The notes: generated by a model from the letters alone, not told the origin. A DNA stretch of 64,000 nucleotides from Dolichospermum sp. DET69 (GCA_017355425.1 CP070233.1:970501-1034500), one strand, 5' to 3'; positions 48,229 to 57,142 are shown, counted from the stretch's first letter. Translations and numbers: made by a program.

Positions 48229-48483
48229 TTATAATACCCCTACGAATGGTAATGGGGTGAATGTAATTGCTGGAGCATTATTGAAATTCACTTGCTGACC
48301 AGCAGTATTAACTCTCAGAGAACCTTGCCTACCTGTAGTAGTGCTACCTGGGAAGCCTGAGGTGGAAGTCCCTGTTTGCCCAAGTTGTTGACCACTAAAG
48401 AAAGTATTATTTAATGTACCATCAACTCCACCAGTTACGATTTCTTGTTGCTCAACAGATACTGCGGTAAATAAGTTAGACAT
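48229..48483 (-). CDS. CTB-family bacteriocin precursor
   Basis: The start is set at MSNLFTAVSVEQQEIVTGG, the hallmark leader of the cyanobacterial CTB bacteriocin family, with the GG cut site at about 18-19; the longer frame upstream is not peptide-like. The core of ~65 residues is Gly/Thr/Ser/Asn-rich (GTLNNTFFSGQQLGQTG) and ends FTPLPFVGVL. No Cys is present. It is the first gene of the minus-strand block, 205 bases upstream of the second precursor, and shares the exporter with it. Confidence 0.88.
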   Translation of the reverse strand: MSNLFTAVSVEQQEIVTGGVDGTLNNTFFSGQQLGQTGTSTSGFPGSTTTGRQGSLRVNTAGQQVNFNNAPAITFTPLPFVGVL

Positions 48484-48606
48484 GACTGAATTCTCCTTGA
48501 TTTGTGTTAGGGCTGGGAGTTGTGGGCTGCTTGTGTGCCGCTTTCCCCCTCCCTTGTTAATAGAATATCGAGAAGTCATTAGATAATTCATTCTCATTTT
48601 CTGCAA

Positions 48607-49515
48607 ACTTAATTACCAGATTTAGAACTAGCTATTTCCGAAAAATACACGCCAATTTGGCTCAATTATTTTTACGAAATCGAAAATATCTGCTATCTTT
48701 ATTCATTACATATTCTTAATACCTCAATGTATGTTATTCAGAAATATTGTAGAGACGTTCTATGGAACATCCCTACATTTTTACAAGTAAGTCGAGATTA
48801 TGCAGCACTTCCTGCTGTTATGAGGTACGTCATAGCCCCCTCCTTGCTTGCTACAGTGTACACACAAGTCTTCTAGAGTTGCCCCACAACGTTTAGATCC
48901 CCCCAACCCCCCTTAAAAAGGGGGGCTAAATTCTTCAAAGTCCCCCTTTTTAAGGGGGATTTAGGGGGATCGGATCACGTTTAGCATTCTGTCTAGAGAT
49001 GTGTGTACACCGTAGCCTTAAAAAGGGGGGCTAAATTCTTCAAAGTCCCCCTTTTTAAGGGAGATTTAGGGGGATCGGATCACGTTTAGCATCCTGTCTA
49101 GAGATGTGTGTACACCGTAGGCTTGCGGGGAGGGGGTTGGGGGTGGGGTTCATGTACCTCATTCAATCAAGAACCGCTGTATCCACCGATTAAAGGATGA
49201 ACAGGATAAAAACATGGATTTCATCACCAATTACCAACCTCAATTAGAGGATGTTTGATAGTGAAGCGTGGCGTAGCCATAAAGTAATACGTTGTGATTT
49301 TTTACCCCTCTTAATCCCCCTTATGAATTCTATGGTCTTGAGGGGAGGGGAGATTTTGCTCCTTCAAAAGCGGGGTGGGATTCTTCTAAATTGATGGGTA
49401 CATGAGAAAGTTTGATTTAATATCATTAAAAGGCCTTTATATTAGACATTGCCAATTTGACACTGGAGGTCTTTCAAACTTCCCGTGATTGCCTGTAAAC
49501 TAAAAAGAATATGCT
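48607..49515. other. Long intergenic region with tandem 105-bp repeat
   Basis: No gene. It includes the upstream region of the bacteriocin block, the tandem repeat at 48911-49120, and near 49245-49290 a motif shared (inverted) with 39316-39351, containing TTAGAGGATGTTTGA, which also occurs at 57868. Confidence 0.6.
48911..49120. repeat. 105-bp palindromic unit, two tandem copies
   Basis: Units 48911-49015 and 49016-49120 differ at only a couple of positions. Each begins CCTTAAAAAGGGGGG, whose complement lies ~35 bases later (CCCCCTTTTTAAGG), giving a strong hairpin, and ends GTGTGTACACCGTAG. Confidence 0.93.
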
Positions 49516-49539
49516 ATGGTGCAAATACTGATAAGAAAT

Positions 49540-50472
49540 ATGTCGTTAAAAATAGATGGTGGATTATTTACCTATGATTTCATAGATCATCACGCAATCT
49601 TATGTGTGCCAGTTGATGCTGACTTTAAAGAAATCCGTAAACGTTATTTGCAAATTGCTCGAAGATTGCACCCAGATAGTTCTAATCTAGGGGACGAATC
49701 GGACAAACAAAAAGCTAATAAATTGTTATCAAGGCTAGTTAATCCAGCTTATGAGAAATTTTCTGCAGAACAGAATCGGGCTGAATATGCGTTTATTTTG
49801 TTGCAAATGGGCAAGCGATTTGCACAAGAGCCAGGAGAAGTCAGACTCAAGACAGAAATGGCCAGACAACTGTTATCTGCACCTAATTTTAGTCTATTCT
49901 ACAGGGAAGCGATCGCTAAAATCGCCGAAACTCAATATGCAGATTTGCAACAAGCACAAATAATCATTGCTGAAGTTAGTGAGCTAAATCTAGTTTACCT
50001 GATGCGGATGGCAGGACAGTCAATAAATCAGCCCCCATCTCATCAACCTCAAAATTCCCCCCCCAATTCACCAACCACCCCACCTCCAGTGCCGAAAGAA
50101 GAATCGGTAGTAGAGCAATACCTACATCGCGCTCAAAATTTACTGGAAAAAAACCAATTGTCCCTAGCCAAAGTAGAATTACAGGATGCCTTAAAGTTAG
50201 AACCTAGAAATAGTCATTGCCATAGTTTGATTGCAATGGTATATTTACGGCAAAATCAACTGAAAATGGCAAAAGTTCACTTTGATAACGCCCTCAAGTT
50301 AAATCCCGATGAAAAAATCGCTTTGGAATGGAAATCCAAGGTAGACAAAGCTTTAGGAATTACGAGTAGTGCTTCTCAAGTGAGTTCCTCTTCTAAAACG
50401 GAAGAGAATCTTCCAGATAAGTCTGGAAAAAGTGGTTTGTTTGGCGGTTTGTTTGGTGGGAAGAAAAAATAA
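49540..50472 (+). CDS. J-domain and TPR protein
   Basis: A 310-residue protein (start set at MSLKIDGGLFTYDF; an ATG eight codons earlier is possible). The N-terminal J-domain (about 7-75) has the HPD motif in ARRLHPDSS, the site that stimulates Hsp70 ATPase. A Pro/Ser linker (NSPPNSPTTPPPVPK) follows at about 170, then two or three TPRs (YLHRAQNLLEKNQLSLAKVE, NALKLNPDEKIAL). The tail reads GLFGGLFGGKKK. It is a probable DnaK co-chaperone with its own protein partners. Its stop overlaps the hisZ ATG by one base, so the genes are coupled. Confidence 0.85.
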   Translation: MSLKIDGGLFTYDFIDHHAILCVPVDADFKEIRKRYLQIARRLHPDSSNLGDESDKQKANKLLSRLVNPAYEKFSAEQNRAEYAFILLQMGKRFAQEPGEVRLKTEMARQLLSAPNFSLFYREAIAKIAETQYADLQQAQIIIAEVSELNLVYLMRMAGQSINQPPSHQPQNSPPNSPTTPPPVPKEESVVEQYLHRAQNLLEKNQLSLAKVELQDALKLEPRNSHCHSLIAMVYLRQNQLKMAKVHFDNALKLNPDEKIALEWKSKVDKALGITSSASQVSSSSKTEENLPDKSGKSGLFGGLFGGKKK

Positions 50473-51677
50473 TGGTGTATCAACCAGCAGCGGGAGCAAG
50501 GGATCTATTACCTTTAGATGTGGCGCAAAAACGCTGGATTGAAGATAGATTAGAGCAGGTATTTCACCGTTGGGGATATCACAGGATTATCACCTCAACT
50601 CTGGAAAGAATGGATACCTTAATGGCGGGTGAAGCAATTCAGCGTCACATGGTGATTCAACTCCAAAATGGTCAAAATGAAGAATTGGGTTTGCGTCCAG
50701 AATTGACGGCTTCTATCGCCCGGACAGTGGTAACTCGCATGGCAGATGCGACCTATCCCCAGCGACTATATTACAATGCTAATGTTTTTCGCCGCAATTG
50801 GGAAGGTCGCCATAATCGCCAACAAGAGTATTATCAAGCTGGAGTCGAGTTATTGGGTGCGGGGGGATTATTAGCCAATGCGGAAGTATTGCTGTTGGTA
50901 GCAGATTGTTTAGCAGCATTGGGTTTACAAGGTTGGCGGTTAATTTTAGGAGAAGCGGGAATTACTCGTTCTCTACTGAATGCTTTTCCCCCAGACATCA
51001 GAAATCAAGTCAGAACAGCGATCGCTCACTTAGATTATATCACTCTTGATACCTTACCCTTGAGCGAAGAACTACGCCAACGCGCTAAAATCATGTTGGA
51101 TTTGCGGGGTGATAGTCAAGAAGTTCTCCAAAAAGTCAGCAGTTTACATCTAGAACCAGACCAGGATGAGGCAATAAATAACCTCAAATCCCTAGTAGAA
51201 TTATTAGATGGTAAATTCCCTCTCATCCTTGATCTGAGCTTAATTCAAACCATTGACTATTACACAGGTCTTGTTTTTGAAGTAGTCAGTGAGACAAACT
51301 CCCAAGCACAGATTTTAGGAAGTGGTGGTCGTTATGACCAATTACTCGGTTTATATCATCCCCAAAAGGAAAATATTCCCGGTATCGGCTTTGAATTGAA
51401 TATTGATGGTTTATACGAAATTCTCCTATTAAATCAGCAATTACCCCAGGATATCCCCGCCAGTAATTGGTTAGTAGTCCCAGAAACCCCCGGTGCTGAA
51501 GCTGCGGCTTTTGCCTATGCTGAGAAATTACGTCATTCTCCTAATTTAGTGAGAGTAGAAATAGACCTGGGAGGTAGGGACATAGACGCGATTCGTCAAT
51601 ATGCAAGCGATCGCTCAATAACCCAAATTGCTTGGATTAAATCTGATGGTACACACACCATCGAAGCGGGATGTTAA
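50472..51677 (+). CDS. hisZ: ATP phosphoribosyltransferase regulatory subunit
   Basis: HisZ is a histidyl-tRNA-synthetase-like paralogue that joins the short HisG to form the first enzyme of histidine biosynthesis. It opens AAGARDLLPLDVAQKRWIED and has class II motif 2-like NANVFRRNWEGRHNRQQEYY. The HisRS-type histidine-A motif (LIQTIDYYTGLVFEV) and GSGGRYDQLLGLY are present. At 401 residues it lacks the anticodon-binding domain's usual length, which fits HisZ rather than HisS. A hairpin and a group II intron follow. Confidence 0.93.
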   Translation: MVYQPAAGARDLLPLDVAQKRWIEDRLEQVFHRWGYHRIITSTLERMDTLMAGEAIQRHMVIQLQNGQNEELGLRPELTASIARTVVTRMADATYPQRLYYNANVFRRNWEGRHNRQQEYYQAGVELLGAGGLLANAEVLLLVADCLAALGLQGWRLILGEAGITRSLLNAFPPDIRNQVRTAIAHLDYITLDTLPLSEELRQRAKIMLDLRGDSQEVLQKVSSLHLEPDQDEAINNLKSLVELLDGKFPLILDLSLIQTIDYYTGLVFEVVSETNSQAQILGSGGRYDQLLGLYHPQKENIPGIGFELNIDGLYEILLLNQQLPQDIPASNWLVVPETPGAEAAAFAYAEKLRHSPNLVRVEIDLGGRDIDAIRQYASDRSITQIAWIKSDGTHTIEAGC

Positions 51678-51686
51678 AAAGGAGTA

Positions 51687-51715
51687 GTAGAGGTTTAGCA
51701 ATGCTAAACCCCTAC
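51687..51715 (+). terminator. Hairpin after hisZ
   Basis: GTAG-A-GGTTTAGC / GCTAAACC-C-CTAC with loop AAT, ten bases after the stop. There is no T-tract. The group II intron begins 22 bases further on. Confidence 0.55.
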
Positions 51716-51736
51716 AGGAGTGGAACAAGTGATACC

Positions 51737-53946
51737 GTGCGATTCGTTGTGAGTGAATCACGGTATACAAGTCCGTAAATAACCTCACCAACTTAACCCG
51801 ACAACGGGGAAAGTTGAACTCTCGGTCTGATATGGGTGTAAGTCCCATCTACCAGACTCAGGTATGACTCCCTATCTGCCTACGATGACCCGACTCGGTT
51901 TCGGGAGGTCGAAGCTAGGAACAGGGCGCAATCAGACATCCGTTGTGGGGTGACACTGGTGCTAACGGGGAGTTCCTATGGTGAAACAGAGCCTAGAAAA
52001 GCAACCTACTTGTAAGCAGGACACAACATCAAAAACTTGACTTCATTGGAGTTAATTCCCGCCGCATATTGGTCTCAATAGCGGCAAGAGTCCAGGGAAT
52101 CCAGTAGTTGAATTGGCTACACCTAACGGAACTAACAATCAACCGAGGGAACGAATAAAAACGGACTGAGGGTCTGAGGGCGGTCGAACCCTAAGTAGGC
52201 TGGACGAGCAGCGGAATCCCTTCAATCCGGGTAGGACAGACCGTAATTGGTCTGAGGTGTTCAGAATACACAAACGGTCGCAGAGCATGATTAGACACAG
52301 AGACAACTCTAGTGAATCCTGGAAGAAGTTACCTTGGAAGAAATTCCGCCGTAACCTATTTCGCCTACAAAAGCGCGTGTACAAAGCGGTTCAAGTTGGC
52401 GACAAGCGCAAAGCTAAGTCCCTGCAAAAGCTGATTCTGAAATCTACCGCAGCGAGATTACTGGCAATCCGTCAAGTATCACAGCTAAATGCTGGGAAAA
52501 AGACTGCAGGAATTGATGGCAAAAAGTCTCTTACCTTTAAGGAACGCTTCGAGCTTAATGAACTGCTAAAAGCATCCGTTAGCAACTGGAAACACCAGGA
52601 ACTAAGAGAAATACCAATCCCCAAAAAGGACGGTACTATGAGGATGCTGAAAATCCCCACTATTGCTGATAGGGCTTACCAATGCCTTATCAAATACGCA
52701 TTAGAACCAGCGCACGAGGCAACCTTCCACGCCAGGAGCTACGGGTTTAGGACGGGGCGTTCAGCGCATGACGCGCAGAAAATGCTGTTCCTGAATCTAA
52801 ACTCTCAAGCCAACGGAATAGATAAAAGAGTTATAGAACTCGATATCGAAAAATGCTTTGACAGGATAAACCACACCGCCATCATGGATAAACTCATTGC
52901 TCCTTATAGCATAAGACAGGGAATATTCCGATGTCTCAAAGCCGGAGTTAATCCAGAATTTCCAGAACAAGGAACACCGCAAGGCGGGGTGGTAAGTCCA
53001 CTACTAGCTAACATCGCCTTAAATGGGATTGAAAGTATTCATAGATATCATGTGATACCTAGCTACAGAATTACAGACAAAACCCCAAGGAAAAATATTG
53101 TTGAACCATCTATCCGTTACGCGGATGATATGGTAATAATACTCCGTCCTCAAGACGATGCCACAGATATACTTGACAAAATCAGTCAGTTCCTAGCAGA
53201 GCGGGGAATGAAAGTCAGTGAGAAAAAGACAAAGCTAACCGCCACGACAGATGGATTTGACTTCCTGGGCTGGAATTTCAAAGTCCAGAATAACGGAAAA
53301 TTTAAAAGCGTTCCATCAGTGGACAACTTTAAATCTTTTCGCAAGAAAGTAAAACACATCGTCAACAACTCGAATTATGGTGCTACCACAAAGGCTGAGA
53401 AATTAGCCCCTGTAGTTAGAGGTTGGAGGAACTACCACCGCTTCTGCAAGATGGACGGGTCAAGAAACTCGTTATTCCACATCGAAACAAGAGCTTTCAG
53501 GGTATTCAATAAGGAAACAAAACAGAATCGCCATACCAGTAAACAATTACTAGATAAAGCGTTTCCATCAGTTCCTTACTCCGAAAACAAACATATCAAT
53601 GTTAAAGGTGAGAAATCACCCTATGACGGAGATTTGAGTTATTGGAGCGAGCGTAACAGCAAGCTCTATAACAACGATACCTCTAAAGCCCTCAAACGGC
53701 AAAACCATAAATGTGGTCATTGTGGACTGAAATTGGTTAGTGATGAGAAGGTACACTTACATCATATAGATGGAAACCACCAAAACTGGAAACCTAAAAA
53801 CCTTCTAGCCATTCATGAAAGCTGCCACGATTATATCCATAAGAGCAAAAGCGAAAGCTAAGAACGTCGGAAGCTGGGTGCAGTGAAAGCTGCACGCCCA
53901 GATTTAACAGAGAGGGGCGGGAAATAATATTCCCCCTCGACTCTAC
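51737..53946 (+). mobile_element. Group II intron with its own reverse transcriptase
   Basis: The 5' end GTGCGATTC fits the GUGYG start. A ~520-base structured region precedes the maturase gene. After it, domain V is AGCTGGGTGCAG-TGAAAG-CTGCACGCCCAG (53872-53904) with the AGC triad, and domain VI is an AGAGAGGGG/CCTC-A-CTCT helix with a bulged A (about 53909-53944). The 3' end falls at about CTACCAAC. It lies wholly between hisZ and the ferredoxin gene, in their orientation. The 3' limit is accurate to a few bases. Confidence 0.88.
52287..53861 (+). CDS. Group II intron reverse transcriptase/maturase with HNH domain
   Basis: The intron-encoded protein, ~524 residues from MIRHRDNSSESWKKL (an ATG ten codons earlier is possible). 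RT blocks: KKTAGIDGKKSLTF, IPIPKKDGTMRMLKIPT, DIEKCFDRINH, GTPQGGVVSPLLANI and the active site IRYADDMVI (near 277). The maturase X domain (RGWRNYHRFC) follows. The C-terminal HNH endonuclease has CGHC (near 475), HLHHIDGNHQNWKPKNL and CHDYIH. All motifs are intact, so it may support splicing and retrohoming. The chloroplast-like (CL) class seems likely. Confidence 0.94.
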   Translation: MIRHRDNSSESWKKLPWKKFRRNLFRLQKRVYKAVQVGDKRKAKSLQKLILKSTAARLLAIRQVSQLNAGKKTAGIDGKKSLTFKERFELNELLKASVSNWKHQELREIPIPKKDGTMRMLKIPTIADRAYQCLIKYALEPAHEATFHARSYGFRTGRSAHDAQKMLFLNLNSQANGIDKRVIELDIEKCFDRINHTAIMDKLIAPYSIRQGIFRCLKAGVNPEFPEQGTPQGGVVSPLLANIALNGIESIHRYHVIPSYRITDKTPRKNIVEPSIRYADDMVIILRPQDDATDILDKISQFLAERGMKVSEKKTKLTATTDGFDFLGWNFKVQNNGKFKSVPSVDNFKSFRKKVKHIVNNSNYGATTKAEKLAPVVRGWRNYHRFCKMDGSRNSLFHIETRAFRVFNKETKQNRHTSKQLLDKAFPSVPYSENKHINVKGEKSPYDGDLSYWSERNSKLYNNDTSKALKRQNHKCGHCGLKLVSDEKVHLHHIDGNHQNWKPKNLLAIHESCHDYIHKSKSES

Positions 53947-53970
53947 CAACAAAAGAGGGGAAATCGGAAA

Positions 53971-54198
53971 ATGCCACATACCATAGTTACAGACGTTTGT
54001 GAAGGTGTTGCTGACTGCGTAAATGCTTGTCCTGTAGCTTGCATTCATGAAGGTCCAGGAAAAAATGTCAAAGGTACAGATTGGTACTGGATTGATTTTG
54101 CTACCTGTATTGATTGTGGCATCTGTCTCCAAGTTTGCCCCGTAGAAAATGCGATTTTGGCAGAAGAAAGACCAGAATTGCAGAAAATAAGAGTTTAG
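53971..54198 (+). CDS. Bacterial-type ferredoxin (two Fe-S clusters)
   Basis: A 75-residue 7Fe/8Fe-type ferredoxin. The first cluster motif is C-x7-C-x3-C (DVCEGVADCVNACPVAC), an expanded spacing often seen in 3Fe-4S/4Fe-4S forms, and the second is C-x2-C-x2-C-x3-C (TCIDCGICLQVCPVE). It is a soluble electron carrier; the partner is unknown. It starts ~25 bases after the intron, with GAGGGGAAA as ribosome site, so intron splicing may determine how much read-through reaches it from hisZ. Confidence 0.92.
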   Translation: MPHTIVTDVCEGVADCVNACPVACIHEGPGKNVKGTDWYWIDFATCIDCGICLQVCPVENAILAEERPELQKIRV

Positions 54199-54285
54199 TC
54201 ATTGGTCATTAGTCCTTGGTCATTAGACAACGGACTAATAACTAATAACTAATAACTAATAACTAATAACTAATAACTAATGACT
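54199..54285. repeat. STRR: GTCATTGGTCATTAGTC and heptamer ACTAATA repeats
   Basis: A GTCATTAGTC-like part is followed by about seven tandem copies of TAACTAA/ACTAATA. Such short tandemly repeated sequences are typical of Nostocales. The last copies include the ATG of the following gene. Confidence 0.95.
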
Positions 54286-55008
54286 AATAATTATTTATTA
54301 AAAGTAGAAAATGTCCACGCTGGATATATTAAAGATGTAGATATTTTGCAAGGTGTCAACTTTCACATTGCACCAGGGGAATTAGTCACAGTAATTGGTC
54401 CTAATGGTGCGGGTAAATCCACCTTAGTAAAAACTATTTTTGGACTTTTAACACCCCATACCGGAATAATTACATTTAAAGATAAAAATCTGATTGGTTT
54501 AAAATCAAATCAAATTGTGGAAAAAGGAATGTCCTATGTTCCCCAAATTGCCAATGTTTTTCCATCTTTAACCATAGATGAAAACTTAGAAATGGGAGCT
54601 TTTGTGAGGAATATCCCCTTAAAACCGCTTAAAGATAAAATATATACTATGTTTCCCAGATTGAGCGAGCGTCGTCGTCAACGTGCGGGGACACTTTCCG
54701 GTGGAGAAAGGCAAATGTTAGCAATGGGGAAAGCATTAATGTTAGAACCCAGTTTACTGCTTTTAGATGAACCTTCAGCCGCATTATCTCCCATTTTAGT
54801 AACTCAAGTATTTGAACAAATTAAACAAATTAAAGAATCAGGAACTGCGATAGTTTTAGTCGAACAAAATGCCCGGAAAGCTTTAGAAATGGCAGATCGT
54901 GGTTATGTGTTAGAATCAGGAAAAGATGCTATATCTGGACCCGGTAGAGAACTATTAAATGATCCAAAGGTGGGAGAATTATATTTAGGCGCTGGGAAAG
55001 GACATTAA
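54280..55008 (+). CDS. LivF-type ABC transporter ATPase (branched-chain/neutral amino acid)
   Basis: A 242-residue ATPase. Walker A is GPNGAGKST (about 40-48), Q-loop YVPQIANVFPSLT, signature LSGGERQ (about 139), Walker B LLLLDEPSA, and H-loop equivalent VLVEQNA, as in LivF/NatE proteins that bind EQNxxxAL. Permease and binding-protein genes are not adjacent; in Anabaena the Nat components are scattered, so an isolated ATPase is normal. The start codon lies inside the heptamer repeat and has no Shine-Dalgarno. Confidence 0.9.
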   Translation: MTNNYLLKVENVHAGYIKDVDILQGVNFHIAPGELVTVIGPNGAGKSTLVKTIFGLLTPHTGIITFKDKNLIGLKSNQIVEKGMSYVPQIANVFPSLTIDENLEMGAFVRNIPLKPLKDKIYTMFPRLSERRRQRAGTLSGGERQMLAMGKALMLEPSLLLLDEPSAALSPILVTQVFEQIKQIKESGTAIVLVEQNARKALEMADRGYVLESGKDAISGPGRELLNDPKVGELYLGAGKGH

Positions 55009-55017
55009 TCAAAAATC

Positions 55018-55050
55018 AGATCCCCGACTTCTTTAAAAAGTCGGGGATCT
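55018..55050. terminator. Hairpin AGATCCCCGACTT, after the ATPase gene
   Basis: A 13-bp stem (55018-55030 with 55038-55050) around CTTTAAA, nine bases past the stop. It is a shorter relative of the palindrome at 15.9 kb and probably serves as a terminator. Confidence 0.65.
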
Positions 55051-55075
55051 AAAACATACTAGGAATATAATATTT

Positions 55076-55732
55076 ATGACTACACAAACGATATCATCAC
55101 CGGAAGTATATCAAGGTCAATTTGGAAAGTTTTCAATTACCCAAAGCGATCGCCAAAGTGTGATAATTTATCGCACAGGATTAATGATAGCAGCCCTATG
55201 TTTTGCCATAGGTAGCGGTTTAGTCCTATTTTATCCCCAAACTACTACAATTCAAGCTATTACTCCTCTCTACACCTGTTTTAGTCTTGCACTTGGTGTC
55301 AGTTTATTAACTATTCACATTTATATGGCATCTTTGCACCAAATTCTCCAACTTTTTTGGATAATTGGTAGTATTTCCGCCTTTATTTTTGGACATGGTG
55401 ATAGTCAAGCTTTTGCAATTACTGTTTATGATCAACCATTGACTATATTAGGAATTGGTTTCACATTTGCAGCATTGACAGGAATTTTTTTCAAAGAAGG
55501 TTTTTGTTTCCATCGTTTAGAAACTAAAATCTTAACTCCTCTCGTTCCTTTATTATTATTAGGACATTTAACAGGAATTTTATCAACCCAAGCAGAACGG
55601 GTTTTATTAGGACTTTGGGCAATTTTGTTTCTAGTCTTTGCTATTCGCAAAGTCATTCAAGCTATTCCTCCTGACATTGGAGATAAATCTGTATTTGATT
55701 ATTTGAAAAATCAACATTTAGCAAAAGGTTAA
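55076..55732 (+). CDS. DUF2301 integral membrane protein
   Basis: A 218-residue membrane protein with about six helices (roughly at 33-52, 62-83, 86-103, 120-135, 150-165 and 172-190). The motif FKEGFCFHRLETKILTPLVP matches the cyanobacterial/plastid DUF2301 family. The N-terminal ~30 residues are cytosolic (YQGQFGKFSITQSDRQSVII) and the tail ends VFDYLKNQHLAKG. Function is unknown. It stands after a terminator-like hairpin, so it is probably a separate unit. Confidence 0.85.
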   Translation: MTTQTISSPEVYQGQFGKFSITQSDRQSVIIYRTGLMIAALCFAIGSGLVLFYPQTTTIQAITPLYTCFSLALGVSLLTIHIYMASLHQILQLFWIIGSISAFIFGHGDSQAFAITVYDQPLTILGIGFTFAALTGIFFKEGFCFHRLETKILTPLVPLLLLGHLTGILSTQAERVLLGLWAILFLVFAIRKVIQAIPPDIGDKSVFDYLKNQHLAKG

Positions 55733-55778
55733 ATCTTTTGTAAGGGTTTAGGTTACTCGCTTATATAATTCAGCGCGG

Positions 55779-56159
55779 TTAACGTGCGTAAGGCTGCGCC
55801 ATCCTAAGGTTGGGAACAACTCGATAATGTTTCACGTTAAATGTACATAGTGTTAGACCCCGCCCTACAGCACAAGCAGCAATCAAAGCATCCATTAATC
55901 CTAGACTATTAGACAAATGATAAGCTGTGAAATCCGACAGAGCGCGGATACAGTCAGCTTCAGTTGCCCACACTACAGGTAATGGAGCAACCAGTTGTAG
56001 TGCTTTACGAACTTGTTGCGTATTCTGAGAGTCTTGGACTAGTTCCATGACAACAAAGCCGGGAACGCTGGGTAAATCGGTCAGGCTAGAAAACCAAGTG
56101 ATCGCAGGTGAATGCCCCCGTTGAATATCAATCAAAACATCAGTATCTAACAAATACAT
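55779..56159 (-). CDS. PIN-domain toxin (VapC type)
   Basis: A 126-residue PIN ribonuclease: Asp in YLLDTDVLIDIQRG, Glu in FVVMELVQDS, Asp in SLGLMDALIAACAVG, and a final Asn/His stretch CTFNVKHYRVV. The acidic residues needed for metal binding are present. The antitoxin gene ends nine bases upstream. A complete type II pair. Confidence 0.9.
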   Translation of the reverse strand: MYLLDTDVLIDIQRGHSPAITWFSSLTDLPSVPGFVVMELVQDSQNTQQVRKALQLVAPLPVVWATEADCIRALSDFTAYHLSNSLGLMDALIAACAVGRGLTLCTFNVKHYRVVPNLRMAQPYAR

Positions 56160-56168
56160 AAACGTTTC

Positions 56169-56429
56169 TTATGTCCGTGTTCGTGTTTCAGCCTCATGGC
56201 GCAGATGTCGAGCATGGACTTGACTATCCGTGATTTCAGGTCTTGAATTGATAATACCTTCGCTTTGCCAGTAAGCAACAAGTTCTGCTCCAGTTTTGGG
56301 TGGGTTGCTCAAAACTTGTCTGATTGATAGAACCCGTAGAATGTACTCAGATAAAGGCAGATTTAGCTGCAAGGCTTCGGTGGACAGTTCATTCTCTAAC
56401 TCCGGTGGTAAGTCTAGGCGAATGTTCAT
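56169..56429 (-). CDS. Antitoxin partner of the PIN toxin
   Basis: An 86-residue protein. The N-terminal MNIRLDLPPELENELSTEAL, then LNLPLSEYILRVLSI, is a ribbon-helix-helix-like DNA-binding domain. The C-terminal half (GAELVAYWQSEGIINSRPEI, then SQVHARHLRHEAE) would bind the toxin. It is the first gene of the operon. Confidence 0.85.
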   Translation of the reverse strand: MNIRLDLPPELENELSTEALQLNLPLSEYILRVLSIRQVLSNPPKTGAELVAYWQSEGIINSRPEITDSQVHARHLRHEAETRTRT

Positions 56430-56478
56430 TTCTGCTGTTCCTCATTAATTGAGATTCTAGATCGATAGTAACTAACAT

Positions 56479-56601
56479 TAAGTAGGTGAACACAATAAAA
56501 CCAATCTGTGTAAAGAAAAGTAAAATCGCCCAAACCCTCTTCACTCTTGCCTCTTGCCTCTTGCCTTGCCATAACGACAATTTTTAATGCTAACCTACTT
56601 A
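56479..56601. repeat. ~123-bp dispersed element with TAAGTAGGT ends, copy 1
   Basis: Begins TAAGTAGGTGAACA and ends AACCTACTTA, short inverted ends. It shares GAAAAGTAAAATCGCCCAAA and AACGACAATTTTTAA with the copy at 62.1 kb, but its middle carries TTGCCTCTTGCC repeats instead of CTGTTCCC repeats. Confidence 0.82.
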
Positions 56602-56701
56602 TTTTGAGGGTATTGGTTTTTCTTCCGTCAACCCAACCTACCAGATTAGCGATCAGCTTGCAGCAGTGCTTCGCTATCGCACTGATTAGAATATGACATT
56701 A

Positions 56702-57142
56702 TTAAATCAGAAAATTATCCACAAAATCAGCCGATAATAAATCCGTTAACGAATAGGGACAAGTCTCTGGCAATTCAAGCTCATAATCTAACAAAAGCTG
56801 GCGTTTAGCTCGAAAATAAAGTTCATCTAAATCAATTTTATTTTTAAGAGAAGCTGTCAAAGTATCCGACAATTGATCTTGAAAATTGAAAATTTCCTTG
56901 CACCAATGTTTACGCGGTTCTCGATCAGGCAGATAATTCAATTTTAAACGGTGCATAATAATTTGCTTAATTAAACTGTTAACTGTTCTCAGGTCGGTTC
57001 TTCCCAAGCTTGTTAACTCCTCAATTAAATTTTGACAGTCTATTGTTGATAGATCATAAGCTCGAAGTGCCTCAATTGTTTGCTCTAACCAAAGATGATA
57101 ATCAGCTTCATAAAGGGTTGCTTTAGATTTTAGGGTTATCAT
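56702..57142 (-). CDS. DUF29 family protein
   Basis: A 146-residue DUF29 protein: LYEADYHLWLEQTIEALRAY, LSTIDCQNLIEELTSLGRTD, IMHRLKLNYLP, and C-terminal PYSLTDLLSADFVDNFL. It is a different subgroup from the one at 34.4 kb. Function unknown; it lies among toxin-antitoxin pairs, which fits the suspicion that DUF29 genes belong to accessory modules. Confidence 0.88.
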   Translation of the reverse strand: MITLKSKATLYEADYHLWLEQTIEALRAYDLSTIDCQNLIEELTSLGRTDLRTVNSLIKQIIMHRLKLNYLPDREPRKHWCKEIFNFQDQLSDTLTASLKNKIDLDELYFRAKRQLLLDYELELPETCPYSLTDLLSADFVDNFLI

